Shown: piece by piece, positions 27,751 to 40,107 of the stretch | How positions within the stretch are numbered: the first letter of the stretch is position 1 | Layout: each line of letters starts with the position of its first letter | Source of the DNA: Puniceicoccales bacterium Verruco_02 | GTDB lineage: Bacteria > Verrucomicrobiota > Verrucomicrobiia > Opitutales > Oceanipulchritudinaceae | Length of the DNA: 64,000 nt | Direction: 5' to 3' | Assembly: GCA_001604585.1 (NCBI GenBank) | Contig: LVBW01000008.1 | Span: forward strand, 20,146-84,145 | Made by a program: the position numbers and the translations under genes | The notes under the pieces: model-generated | Database searches by the model: none | What the model was told of the DNA's origin: nothing | Seen by the model: only the letters and a program-made list of their open reading frames with translations

Positions 27751-29367
27751 TCAAAACAGTGAGAAATCTGCGAACACGGTAGCATTGTTCCGTGCCGTCC
27801 AAACTTTGTCTGGAAAATTGCGAATGAGCACCAGTCCGCTGTGCCGTTCTTTTTCCATGTCCGGCTCGGGGTTTGTGAGAAAATCGTCCTCGTAGCCCGT
27901 CCCAGGGTCTTCGACCATGAGGCGCACAGTGCGGGCCGCAGGGCTGTAATGGATGTGAAAGCGGGCCTTGAGAACCCGCAGCCTAGAGCAGCCATGCCGA
28001 AGGGCGTTGAGCAGGGCCTCGCGCGCTGTGATGAGTAGAGCGTAGAGCTTGTCCTCGCCTAGGCTGGGAACAGCGTATGCCACACTGCGAGCCCAGTAAT
28101 CCTCGATGGCGTCGATCTCCTTTTCGGAGTCTCCGGGGTAGTCCTCCATCAGGACGGGGAAAAATGAGCCTTCGGCACAGTCGTCCATGCGCAGGCGAAC
28201 GAGCATTATGTCGTCGTCGGCATCGGCCAGAAGCTCCTCGCGCTGCGCCTCGCTGGCCTGAGAGATGCGGCAGGCGAGGGCCAGCGCGCTGATGCGGCGG
28301 GCACGGGCAAAGTCCTCAAGCCCGTCGCTGTAACAGAGTAGCGAGCAGCCCCGTGTGCAGTCCACATACTCGATGTAAGTTTCCGGATCTTCGTAAAGGC
28401 CGAGCGGGCAGTTGCCGCTGCCAAGCGTACGGCTTGTGGCATCGGCTCTTGTCAGGACTGGTGGGGGAAGGCCGTTGTTGTGGAACCTAAGCCTTCCGCG
28501 GCTCTTGTCCAACTCCATGAACATGGCGCATACAGAGGCCTCGGGGGCCATGTCCATGCTGTCGCCAAGCTCGCGATCGTTCCACTTTTCCAGAAGGAAG
28601 CTGTTTACCTCCCGCATCATGTCCAAAGAGCTGAGCGCGCCTCGGGCCATGCCGTGCACTGCGCCGTGGAAAAATGCCGATATGTAGGCCGCGTCAAGGT
28701 TATGCCCTGCCACGTCGGCAAGGATGAGCAATGTGCCCCCGTCCTGGCGGGTGTGACAGGAGACAAAGTCTCCACCCGCCTGATGCATCGGCCGGGAGAC
28801 AAAATTGACCCAAGGCAAATCCCGTATGCCTGTGATGCGCAGCATGTAACCCTGCACAACGCCCACCTGCTTCACATCGTGCTCGGCACGGGCACGGCGG
28901 CGCGAGATGCGCGTCTGGCGGACGCCGTGCGCAAGGGCCTGCCCGAGTAGATCCATCTGCACGGGCTTGCGCAATACGTCCACGGCTCCCTCGCGAATCA
29001 TTGCGGACACGTCCTCGTGGCTAGCGTAGCCGGTGTTGACAATAATTGACAAATCCCCGTCGAAGTGGCGCAGCCAACGCAATAGGTCCAAACCGCTGCG
29101 ACCGGGCATTTTGTAGTCGCTTAGCACGCATTGGAAAGTGTGCGTGCCCTGACGGGTCAGGATGCCCTCGGCCTCGTCCACATTGGATGCCACCGTCACC
29201 TCGTAGCCGAAGGTCGATACCACAGTCTGCAACATCTCCAAGAGGGCCAGCTCGTCGTCGATGATGAGGACATGGTCCACCGGCCTGCTAACTCGGGCAA
29301 CCTGCCTGCCGTCTGGTGTCAGAAACATATGCTGGAGAAAATGGATAAGGGGGCAAACACCGACCAA
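27751..29367 (-). CDS. Response regulator with SpoIIE-type PP2C phosphatase and HATPase kinase domains (HsbR-like)
   Basis: 538 aa; REC (VLIIDDELALLEML, CVLSDYKMPGRSG, VNTGY, RKPV), PP2C (LLILADVAGHNLDAAYISAFFHGAVH) and a C-terminal HATPase (AREALLNALRHG, LMVEDPGTGYEDDF). The start may be internal (MFLTPDGRQV). Confidence 0.85.
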   Translation of the reverse strand: MVGVCPLIHFLQHMFLTPDGRQVARVSRPVDHVLIIDDELALLEMLQTVVSTFGYEVTVASNVDEAEGILTRQGTHTFQCVLSDYKMPGRSGLDLLRWLRHFDGDLSIIVNTGYASHEDVSAMIREGAVDVLRKPVQMDLLGQALAHGVRQTRISRRRARAEHDVKQVGVVQGYMLRITGIRDLPWVNFVSRPMHQAGGDFVSCHTRQDGGTLLILADVAGHNLDAAYISAFFHGAVHGMARGALSSLDMMREVNSFLLEKWNDRELGDSMDMAPEASVCAMFMELDKSRGRLRFHNNGLPPPVLTRADATSRTLGSGNCPLGLYEDPETYIEYVDCTRGCSLLCYSDGLEDFARARRISALALACRISQASEAQREELLADADDDIMLVRLRMDDCAEGSFFPVLMEDYPGDSEKEIDAIEDYWARSVAYAVPSLGEDKLYALLITAREALLNALRHGCSRLRVLKARFHIHYSPAARTVRLMVEDPGTGYEDDFLTNPEPDMEKERHSGLVLIRNFPDKVWTARNNATVFADFSLF

Positions 29368-29796
29368 GGGGGAGGGGGGAGCGGATACTCGCAGAAACGC
29401 GGCGCATATGAGGCGGCGAGTCTCAAGCGCTCACACAACTATGAGCATACTCGGACGAAGGCAACACCTTATAAAGGCCCACTCTGCAAACTTGCTTGGA
29501 AATGGCAATAGACAGCCCCCTTCACTGCACCTAAGTTCAGGTATTGCAGGGGGTGGAATCATCGTACATTCTACGACCTGAACAAAGCCCGCACCCCATC
29601 CTCTCATCAGGCCCAATTGTAACAAAGTGTCTCATCCGGAAATAAGGTCTTGCACCTAGACGGACCCTTAATACTATCTCAAGGCAAACTGCCTGCGCCA
29701 CCCCACCCCGACCGAGGCCAGCAACAAGACGCCCTGTACCGAAATCATTGATAATCATTCAGAAGGGCGATAATCCCGAAGACAGGAACCATAGCC

Positions 29797-32700
29797 ATGT
29801 CCCCAAAGAAGATACTCGTCCTGAAGCAAGACGCCACCGTAAGAAAACTGCTCAGTCTTCTTTTTTCGGACCGTGGCTGTGTCCTAAGCTGCCATGCAGA
29901 GCTTGAAAGCGCCCTTTCCGCCATAGCCGCCCAGCCACAAGATCTTTGCATAGTGGACCTTTGCGAAGGTGACGACAAGCTGGCATGGGTACGCGCCGTC
30001 AAGGACAAGACACCCGGGGTGCCCGTTGTAATAGTATCCTCGCGCCTTGACCTTCGCACTGCGGTGGAGGCAATGCGCCTTGGAATAGCAGACAGCCAGT
30101 ACGACGATCTGGACATAGGCGAGTTTTCCGGGACCATATCGGGCCTACTTGGAATAGCCAAAAACGACTTCATAAGCCCCGAGGAACTCAAGTCGCTTAC
30201 GCGCATCTTCGGCGCTGCACACAGCAATGCGGAGTATTCCCCGCGCCAGCGCAACAAAACCCTTGTCGAAAGCGGAGCGAACGCCGAGCAGATGGCCGCC
30301 GTCCGCAAAGAGGCAGAGGCCCTTCTGGCCCGCCTGCAAAGCGACAGGGCCAGCCTCCAGAACAAGGAGGCGGAGCTGACCCGCTTGCAGCGCGAACTAG
30401 ACAGCGCCAAGGAGCTGTGGACAACGCGCGAGGCAGAGATAGAGCAAGTCGAAAAACAGGCCAACGAACGCATACTTGCCCTGCGCGAGGAGCAGAAGGC
30501 ACTGGGCGGACAGCAAGACCGCCTTACAGAGCGCATCGCAAAGCTCGGCCTCGAAAACAAGACCCTTTCCCAGCAGCGCGACGGCCTTCAGGCCCGCACC
30601 GAGAAACTCAAGGCCGAGGTGGAGGCCCAGTCTGTAGCCGTTCAGGAACTGGAAGCACGGCAAGCCAAGGCCCAGAGCGCACTGGACGAAATCGAAAAGC
30701 GCCAGAAAGCCATCGACGAAGAGCGCCGCCAGCATCAGGAAGCCCTCGCCAAGCTCAAGAACGAGGAGCAACTCTGCGCCGTGCGCCTAGCAGAGTTTCA
30801 GGAACAAATGCAGGCCTCCCGCCGCGAGCTTGAGGCCGAGACGCGCAAACGCGCGCAGGAACTAGTCTCCCGCGAGAGCGCACTTGCCAAGGCCCTCGAA
30901 GAGGTGAAACGACGCGAGGAAGAGGTCAGCAAGGCCGAAGTTCGCAAGATAGAGGCCGAGCAGGCCCTCAAGAAGCTGGCCCAGGAAAGCGAACTTATAG
31001 AAGTTGAGCGCATCAGCCTGAGCGAGGAAACCGTCCGCCTGCGCAAACAGCAGCAGGAATTTGAAGCGGTGCGCAAGGCCTTCGATCAGCAAAAGGCCAT
31101 GAGCGAGGCCGAACTGGAAGCCGCGAACGCAGAGCTAAAGTCCGCCCGCGAGAAGTTTGAAAAAATACAGGCCCAGTTCGAAAACGACCGCCACAGCGCC
31201 CTTGCCGACCTGAAGGCCCAGAACAAGGCCATCTTCGAGGAAAGTGCAAAACTCGAAGCCACCCGCAAAGCCTTCGCACAGGAGCAGGAAATTATCCGTG
31301 CCGAGTTCGAGGCACGCACTCAGGCCCAGCGCAAGGAAAACGCCGAAGAGCGCAAGATAATCGAGGAAGAGGAGCAGCGCATCCAGCAACTGGCCAAAGA
31401 TCAGGAAGCAAACCGCCTCCTGCTAGACACCCAGCGCGAGGAACAGCAGCAGCGCGAAAAGACCCTCTCGCAAGCCGAGGAAGACTTTGCCACCCGCGAG
31501 CTGGAGCTTGCGCAAAAGGAAAAGAACAACGCCCAGCAACAGCGCGAACTGGACCGCCGCCAGAGCGACTTTGAACAGCAGCGCCGCAAATACGAAGAAG
31601 AGCTATCCGAACGCGAAACAACGCTCCAAATAGAACAGGGCGAACTCAAGCGCCGTGCCGAGACGCTCTTTGCGCAGGAAATGGACCTGCAACAGCGCGA
31701 AGCCCTCGTGGCCGACCTAGACGCGCGCAAGGCCGGTGCCGAAAGAGCCATCGCCCAGCTGGAACAGCAGCGTAGCCTGCTCGAAATTGAAAGGGCCAGC
31801 TTCGAAGACGAAGTAAAGAGCTTCAACCAGCGCCAACAGGCCCTCGCCGCCGAGCGCAAAGCCTTCGAAAACGAGCGCGAAATAGCCAACGCCGAACTGG
31901 AAGCTGCCCGCGCCGAAATCGAGGCCGAAAAGGCGGGCATAGACAAGCGCCGCCAGCGCCTTGAGGAAGACCGCCACGCGGCCCTAGCCCAGCTTAAAGA
32001 GCAGAACAGGAAATTTGCCGAACAGGCCGAACAGCTCGAAGCCGAACGCACGGACTTCCAACTGCGCAGGACAAAAGAAACTGCCGAGTGGGAAGAGCGC
32101 GTGCAGGTGGAGACGCTTGAACTGACGGGACTACGCGAGAGCGCCACACGCAAGCAGGCCGAGGCAGAGGAAATCCTCAAGCGCATGAACAAGGAACGCG
32201 CCCTGTTCGAAGTGCAGGCCGAGGAACACCACGCCCGAGAACAACACATCACCGAAACCGAAGCCCGACTGGCCGAGGAAAAGAAGAAGCTGGCCGAGGA
32301 CAAGACCCGCGCCGAGGAACGCGCCGCCAAGATAGAGCAGCAGATAGCCGAGTTCTCCCGCCAGCGCCGCGAGATGGAAATGTCCCTCATCGACAGGGAA
32401 ACTGGCATCGCCGTACGCGAAAAGGGCCTTGGAGAGCGCGAAAACGCCCTTCAGCACCTTGCCAAGGAAATTGCCGAAGGTCAGCAGAGACTCGAAGCCA
32501 TCGACAAGCGCCAGAACGAGATACACGATCAGATGGTCGCCCTCGAAAGAAAGCGCAAAGACATCGAGGAAGAGAACAAGAAGCTGAAAGTCGAAGTCGA
32601 AAAGCTCGAACAACGCCGCGAAATCTTTGACAAAGCCTGCCGCGACTTTGAAAACAGCCGCGAAAAGAAGCTCTTGGAAATCGAGTCCGAACGCGAGATG

Positions 32701-33420
32701 ACAAAGAACCGCGCCCGCGACCTCGAAGCGCGCGAGAAAAAGAACGAGAAGGAGCGTCATGAGCTGGAAAACATGATGGACACCTTCAAGCAGGACCGTC
32801 TGCATCTGGACCAGGAACTGAAGAGTTTCGAAATCCGCCGCAAGGATCAGGAAAAGGAACTCTGGAAACTCCGTGGCGACATCGAGCAGGAACGCGCCGA
32901 GCTGGAAAAGGAACGCGCACGCATCGACAACGAGCGCAAGGAGATACAGGAATCCTCCATGAAGGCTCTCGAAACCGAGAAACGCATACGCGAGGAACAG
33001 GCCGTACTGCGCCGCCAGAAGCTCGACCACCTGAAAAAAGCTCAGGAACTGGCCGAGGAGAGCGATCAGATCTCGCAGGCACAGGCCCGCATAGCCAAGG
33101 AACAGCGCGAGTTGGAAGCTCTCAAGGCAGACGCGGACAGTATCTTCGAAGCCAAGAAGGACGAACTGCGCAGGGAAATGGCGCAGGAGGTGGAAGCTTC
33201 GCTCGAAGCACGCAAGCGCAAGATCGAGGAACAGCTCGACGAGCTGGAAGCCACCAAGAAGGAAATCGCCCATCAGCAGAAAAAGCTCATCGAAGAGAGC
33301 CGACGCCTCTTGGAGCGCGAGGAAGCGGTCGTGCAGATGGAGGACAACCTGCGCGCCTCCGGCAAGAGCGGAAACTCCGGCGAAAAGCCCGGTGGTGGCA
33401 AGCTCAACGCCGCAGGATAG
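29797..33420 (+). CDS. Degenerate receiver-like domain fused to a very long coiled coil
   Basis: 1207 aa; N-terminal MSPKKILVLKQDATVRKLLSLLF...LCIVDLCEGDDKLAWVRAV...PVVIVSS fold pattern, then about 1050 aa rich in Glu/Lys/Arg/Gln/Ala heptads. Confidence 0.8.
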   Translation: MSPKKILVLKQDATVRKLLSLLFSDRGCVLSCHAELESALSAIAAQPQDLCIVDLCEGDDKLAWVRAVKDKTPGVPVVIVSSRLDLRTAVEAMRLGIADSQYDDLDIGEFSGTISGLLGIAKNDFISPEELKSLTRIFGAAHSNAEYSPRQRNKTLVESGANAEQMAAVRKEAEALLARLQSDRASLQNKEAELTRLQRELDSAKELWTTREAEIEQVEKQANERILALREEQKALGGQQDRLTERIAKLGLENKTLSQQRDGLQARTEKLKAEVEAQSVAVQELEARQAKAQSALDEIEKRQKAIDEERRQHQEALAKLKNEEQLCAVRLAEFQEQMQASRRELEAETRKRAQELVSRESALAKALEEVKRREEEVSKAEVRKIEAEQALKKLAQESELIEVERISLSEETVRLRKQQQEFEAVRKAFDQQKAMSEAELEAANAELKSAREKFEKIQAQFENDRHSALADLKAQNKAIFEESAKLEATRKAFAQEQEIIRAEFEARTQAQRKENAEERKIIEEEEQRIQQLAKDQEANRLLLDTQREEQQQREKTLSQAEEDFATRELELAQKEKNNAQQQRELDRRQSDFEQQRRKYEEELSERETTLQIEQGELKRRAETLFAQEMDLQQREALVADLDARKAGAERAIAQLEQQRSLLEIERASFEDEVKSFNQRQQALAAERKAFENEREIANAELEAARAEIEAEKAGIDKRRQRLEEDRHAALAQLKEQNRKFAEQAEQLEAERTDFQLRRTKETAEWEERVQVETLELTGLRESATRKQAEAEEILKRMNKERALFEVQAEEHHAREQHITETEARLAEEKKKLAEDKTRAEERAAKIEQQIAEFSRQRREMEMSLIDRETGIAVREKGLGERENALQHLAKEIAEGQQRLEAIDKRQNEIHDQMVALERKRKDIEEENKKLKVEVEKLEQRREIFDKACRDFENSREKKLLEIESEREMTKNRARDLEAREKKNEKERHELENMMDTFKQDRLHLDQELKSFEIRRKDQEKELWKLRGDIEQERAELEKERARIDNERKEIQESSMKALETEKRIREEQAVLRRQKLDHLKKAQELAEESDQISQAQARIAKEQRELEALKADADSIFEAKKDELRREMAQEVEASLEARKRKIEEQLDELEATKKEIAHQQKKLIEESRRLLEREEAVVQMEDNLRASGKSGNSGEKPGGGKLNAAG

Positions 33421-33594
33421 CCGCAAGAGCCTTGCAGGGCCATATCTTGGCATCGTGGCTGCGCATACACAGATGCGGCAAAGTGGCCCGTACTCACGTA
33501 TAGACAGCCGCGTCATTACATTCGCGCTTCCCTTTTGCCGCCGTTTCTGCGCGAATAGACGGCTTTCCATTCAAAGGGACACAAAATATCCACA

Positions 33595-33894
33595 ATGCCG
33601 ACAGAACTTAACAGCCGCCAACGCGCCCGTATGCGCGGACTGGCCATGAACCTAAAAAGCCTTGCAAGCATAGGCCGTCAGGGACTCACCCCCGGCGCCA
33701 TCCGCGAGATAAGCTCTGCCCTAGACCGCGACGAGCTGATAAAGGTGCGCGTAACAGCGGACGAGCGCGAGGCGCGGGCCGCCCTGATGGAGGAAATCGC
33801 CACCCAGACCGGAGCCTGCCTCTGCGGAGCCACGGGCAACACTGCCGTGTACTTCCGCCCATCAGACAAAAAGCTCATCTCGCCCGGCGACTGA
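33595..33894 (+). CDS. yhbY: YhbY/CRM-domain RNA-binding protein
   Basis: 99 aa; RARMRGLAMNLKSLASIGRQGLTPGAIREISSALDRDELIKVRV typical of the CRM domain. Confidence 0.88.
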   Translation: MPTELNSRQRARMRGLAMNLKSLASIGRQGLTPGAIREISSALDRDELIKVRVTADEREARAALMEEIATQTGACLCGATGNTAVYFRPSDKKLISPGD

Positions 33895-33901
33895 TAGTTC
33901 C

Positions 33902-34969
33902 ATGCCCCTTGCCCTGCCAGCGCAGATAACCCCCGGTCAGCCGCCGACGGCACTGGCCCCGATGCAGGACATAACAGGCGCCAGCTTCATGCGCCTGCTG
34001 GGCCGCTGCGGGCCGCCAGACTACTACTTTACCGAGTATTACAGGGTTCACGAAAGCTCTCGCCTCGATGTGGACATCGCGCGAGCGATCGAACTCAACG
34101 ACACGGGCCGCCCCATATTCGCCCAGCTGATAGGCGAAGACCCCTTCCACATGGGCCGTGCCGCGCGGGAACTGGCCCGCCTGCCCATCGCGGGCATAGA
34201 CCTTAACCTCGGCTGTCCGGCCCCAAAGGTTTACCGCAAGAACGTGGGCGGGGGTCTATTGCGCGACCCTGCGCAGGTGGACCGCATACTGGCAGTGCTT
34301 AGAGAGGAAAGCCCGGGCACTCTGAGCGTCAAGATGCGCTACGGCTTTGATGGAGATGAGAACTTCGACACTTTCATGGAAATGTTCGCCCGGCACAGTG
34401 TGGACCTTGTCAGCCTGCACGCCCGCAGCGTCCGCCAGCTATACCGCGGCAGCCCGGACTACTCCTACATCGCGCGTGCTGTGAATGCCCTGCCCTGCCC
34501 GGTCCTAGCCAACGGGGATCTATCAAGTGCGGAAAAGGCCGCCGCTGTCTTGGCACAAAGCGAGGCACACGGCGCGATGATAGGCCGCCCGGCGGTGCGT
34601 AACCCTTGGATATTCCGCCAGTTCCGAGAACTTAAGGCAGGTGGGGAAGTCTTCCGCCCGACTCTGGCCGACGTGCGCTCATACATCGAGCTTCTCTGGG
34701 AAGTGACCGACGAGCCGGGTCTTTCAGACGACAAGCACATCCCGCGCATGAAAAAGCTGCTCAACTTTGTGGCTCTGGGCGTGGACGGAGAGGGGGCCTT
34801 CCTGCGGGCGATGCGCCTCTCGGCGAGCGGTGCGGAACTGATGGCAATCTGCGACGAGCACCTTGTGAACAAGGGGCGCTCCGCCCTACCCTTCGCGCCA
34901 GACGCCCACCCGAACCTGATAGCAAGGCCCAACCACGAAGGCCCGCTGGAAGATAGCTGCGAGGGCTGA
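33902..34969 (+). CDS. tRNA-dihydrouridine synthase
   Basis: 355 aa; APMQDITGASFMRLL, GIDLNLGCPAPKVYRKNVGGGLLRDP, SVKMRYGFDGDENF, LHARSVRQLYRG, PVLANGDLSS, GAMIGRPAVRNPWIF. Confidence 0.92.
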   Translation: MPLALPAQITPGQPPTALAPMQDITGASFMRLLGRCGPPDYYFTEYYRVHESSRLDVDIARAIELNDTGRPIFAQLIGEDPFHMGRAARELARLPIAGIDLNLGCPAPKVYRKNVGGGLLRDPAQVDRILAVLREESPGTLSVKMRYGFDGDENFDTFMEMFARHSVDLVSLHARSVRQLYRGSPDYSYIARAVNALPCPVLANGDLSSAEKAAAVLAQSEAHGAMIGRPAVRNPWIFRQFRELKAGGEVFRPTLADVRSYIELLWEVTDEPGLSDDKHIPRMKKLLNFVALGVDGEGAFLRAMRLSASGAELMAICDEHLVNKGRSALPFAPDAHPNLIARPNHEGPLEDSCEG

Positions 34970-35008
34970 GAGCCAGACTAAGGGGCGGCCAACAGCGCCG
35001 CCAACACG

Positions 35009-36445
35009 CTATATATGCTTGATGGTAAGCATTGTAACATCGTCGCCCTGTCCCCTGCCCTCGGAAAAGTACACCACGCGATCGAATATGGTGTGATTTA
35101 TATGCTGGGCCGTGTGGGAGCGAAGCTCCTTGATGGACTCCATCAGACGCAAAGAGCCGTACTGCGCTCCTTGCTGGTTCGATGTCTCGGTAATGCCATC
35201 AGTGTAGAACACCAATATCTCGCCCTTGTCGAAGGGAATGGTCTTCTCTTCCACGACGCGGTCGAAGAGCTTCTCTCCGGCCATACCAAGGGCCATGCCG
35301 TCGGACTCAACAAAGACCGGCTCCATATCCCCATCCGCACCCTTGCGCAGTAGTATGGGTAGCTCGTGCCCGGCGCGGGCTATCGTGACGCAACTCTCGG
35401 CTATGTCCACGATTGCGTACAGCATCGTAACGAACATGTCGCGGCGCATCTCCTCGCGCATTATGGAGTTAAGATCGGAAAGAACGCGTGCTGGCGATAT
35501 GCCGCTGCGGGCCAGATGGCGCAGATTGCTCTGGCAAATGGCCATCAGCAGCGAGGCAGGCACGCCCTTGCCAGAGACATCCGCTATGGCCACGCCCACC
35601 CTGTTCTCGTCGATAATGAACACATCGTAGAGGTCGCCCCCCACCTTCTGTGCGGGCAGATACAGGGCCGCCATGTCAAGAGATGGGCAGCGGGGCATGT
35701 GCTTGGGCAGGAGCATGGACTGTATGCTGCTGGCAAGGGCCAGATCCACGTCCATCTTGTTGCGCTCCAGCTGGGCCTCCATCAGGTCGATGTTGTGAAT
35801 GGCCAGGCCCGCCTGTTCGCCGATGCTAAGGGCCAGCGAGTAGTCGTTCTGGTTGAAAGGCACGCTGTCGGCAGGGTTTGCTATGGCAAGGACCGCAATC
35901 AGGCGCTTTTGAAAGCGGATGGGCACGGCCATGAAGCTGCGCGTGGCAAGCGCCGGATCCTCCATTGGCACAATGCGCGGGTCTGTGGATGCGTCGGCTA
36001 GTAGAACACCATTCCCCGTGGCTGCCACGCTGCCCACTATGCCCTGCCCAACGGCTATGCGTTGGGCACGCAGTATGCCCTCGATGAAGCGGGAGCGGGT
36101 GGAAATTTGCATATTTGTGCCCTTGGGCAAGTGTCCCTGCGGTGGGAACAGGCCCTCGACGGCCACGGCCACAAGCTCCTGCCCGCGTAGCTCGAACACG
36201 CAGGCACTTAGCGCGCCGGTGCTGATGACGGCGGAATGAACCACGCGGCGAAACATCTCCTCGCGCCCCACGCCCTCGCCAATCGCCTCGACAAAGCTGT
36301 GCATGAACTGGAGCAGCATCTGCCGCTCCTGCGCATGAAGTTGCCTCTCCTCCTCCAGTCGCATCACCCAGCGACGCCAACGCATGGCGCACAAAGACGC
36401 CATTAGCGACAGGGAGACAAATACGATCAGAACGGAAATGAGCAT
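35009..36445 (-). CDS. GAF domain plus SpoIIE/RsbU-type PP2C serine phosphatase, membrane anchored
   Basis: 478 aa; N-terminal TM, GAF-like region, VGGDLYDVFIIDENRVGVAIADVSGKGVPASLLMA and ILVFYTDGITETSNQQGAQYG. Confidence 0.9.
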   Translation of the reverse strand: MLISVLIVFVSLSLMASLCAMRWRRWVMRLEEERQLHAQERQMLLQFMHSFVEAIGEGVGREEMFRRVVHSAVISTGALSACVFELRGQELVAVAVEGLFPPQGHLPKGTNMQISTRSRFIEGILRAQRIAVGQGIVGSVAATGNGVLLADASTDPRIVPMEDPALATRSFMAVPIRFQKRLIAVLAIANPADSVPFNQNDYSLALSIGEQAGLAIHNIDLMEAQLERNKMDVDLALASSIQSMLLPKHMPRCPSLDMAALYLPAQKVGGDLYDVFIIDENRVGVAIADVSGKGVPASLLMAICQSNLRHLARSGISPARVLSDLNSIMREEMRRDMFVTMLYAIVDIAESCVTIARAGHELPILLRKGADGDMEPVFVESDGMALGMAGEKLFDRVVEEKTIPFDKGEILVFYTDGITETSNQQGAQYGSLRLMESIKELRSHTAQHINHTIFDRVVYFSEGRGQGDDVTMLTIKHI

Positions 36446-36570
36446 ATCGAGGGAGGATGCAAATATACCTCCCCACGCATTGAGTTCAAGACCACTATCC
36501 AGTTGCGAAGCAAGGTTTTGTTTAGAACCCTGACGATGAAATCAACAAATTCCGCAACAAATCTCAACAA

Positions 36571-37083
36571 TCACTCTCTTGAGGAATCCCACCCGCCTCG
36601 CTTTCTCATGAACGTCAAAACGTCCTGAAAACGCTCAGCATTGGACTCGTCACAACGGATGAGTTTTTTGTGTGCATCGATGATCATGCGCACCCTGTCG
36701 TCGCGGCCAAGGCTGTCGGCTTGAAGGCTCTGCATTTGCCCTTGTCCCTCAGGCACTGCATCGCCTATCGAACACACCCGGTGCAGGCCAAGGTTGCGTA
36801 TCAGCTCTAGGTTACGCGGACCAAGAGAGACAAGGCGCATCTCGCCGGGAGGGTCCATATCCATCAGCTCCAGCGCAGCCCCGGCAACAATACCCAAGAA
36901 GGTGCTGTCCATCGAAAGACAGTTGCTGAAGTCGATACTAATATTCTTACGCCCCTGCCCAATGACCAGCTCGAAGAACTCCCGCATCGCGGCCGAATTC
37001 AGATAATTGGCCCTGCCGTTGACGCGTACAACGACGGGGTCGGAATACGGGTTGACGAGAAATACGGGGGCTTCTTCGGGCAT
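36571..37083 (-). CDS. STAS-domain protein
   Basis: 170 aa; ISIDFSNCLSMDSTFLGIVAGAALELMD resembles the anti-sigma-antagonist phosphorylation loop. Confidence 0.75.
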   Translation of the reverse strand: MPEEAPVFLVNPYSDPVVVRVNGRANYLNSAAMREFFELVIGQGRKNISIDFSNCLSMDSTFLGIVAGAALELMDMDPPGEMRLVSLGPRNLELIRNLGLHRVCSIGDAVPEGQGQMQSLQADSLGRDDRVRMIIDAHKKLIRCDESNAERFQDVLTFMRKRGGWDSSRE

Positions 37084-37108
37084 CTTGGTAAGGCCTGGCC
37101 TCTCAGGA

Positions 37109-39808
<2,700 letters not shown>

Positions 39809-40107
39809 AGTTACTTTGTATTGTGCCCTATAAGAGGCGTATGCGCAATTCTTTTGCCCAGTACAAATGCTTTGCAGGGCCGCTTATCAAAAAGCGCCGG
39901 GCTGCTTAACGCCGCTTATGGCAAGGTCGCTGGTTACGCTCAACGATTCACAAAACCACCACCCATCCACCAGGCATAAGCCGTTGTTTTGGGTGTCAAG
40001 AGATGCACCGGGAACAATCGTATGGATTGCCTCGTTCAGGGAAAGGCACGAGGCTAGAAGCTGCACCAGTCGTCGAGAAACAGCCAAGACAGACTCAAAG
40101 CACTGCG

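Noticed and set aside
31401-33570. Long minus-strand ORFs (335 and 479 aa) opposite the coiled-coil gene
   Set aside because: They are low-complexity Ser/Arg/Leu-rich shadow ORFs created by the codon bias of the plus-strand coiled coil, with no recognisable domains.
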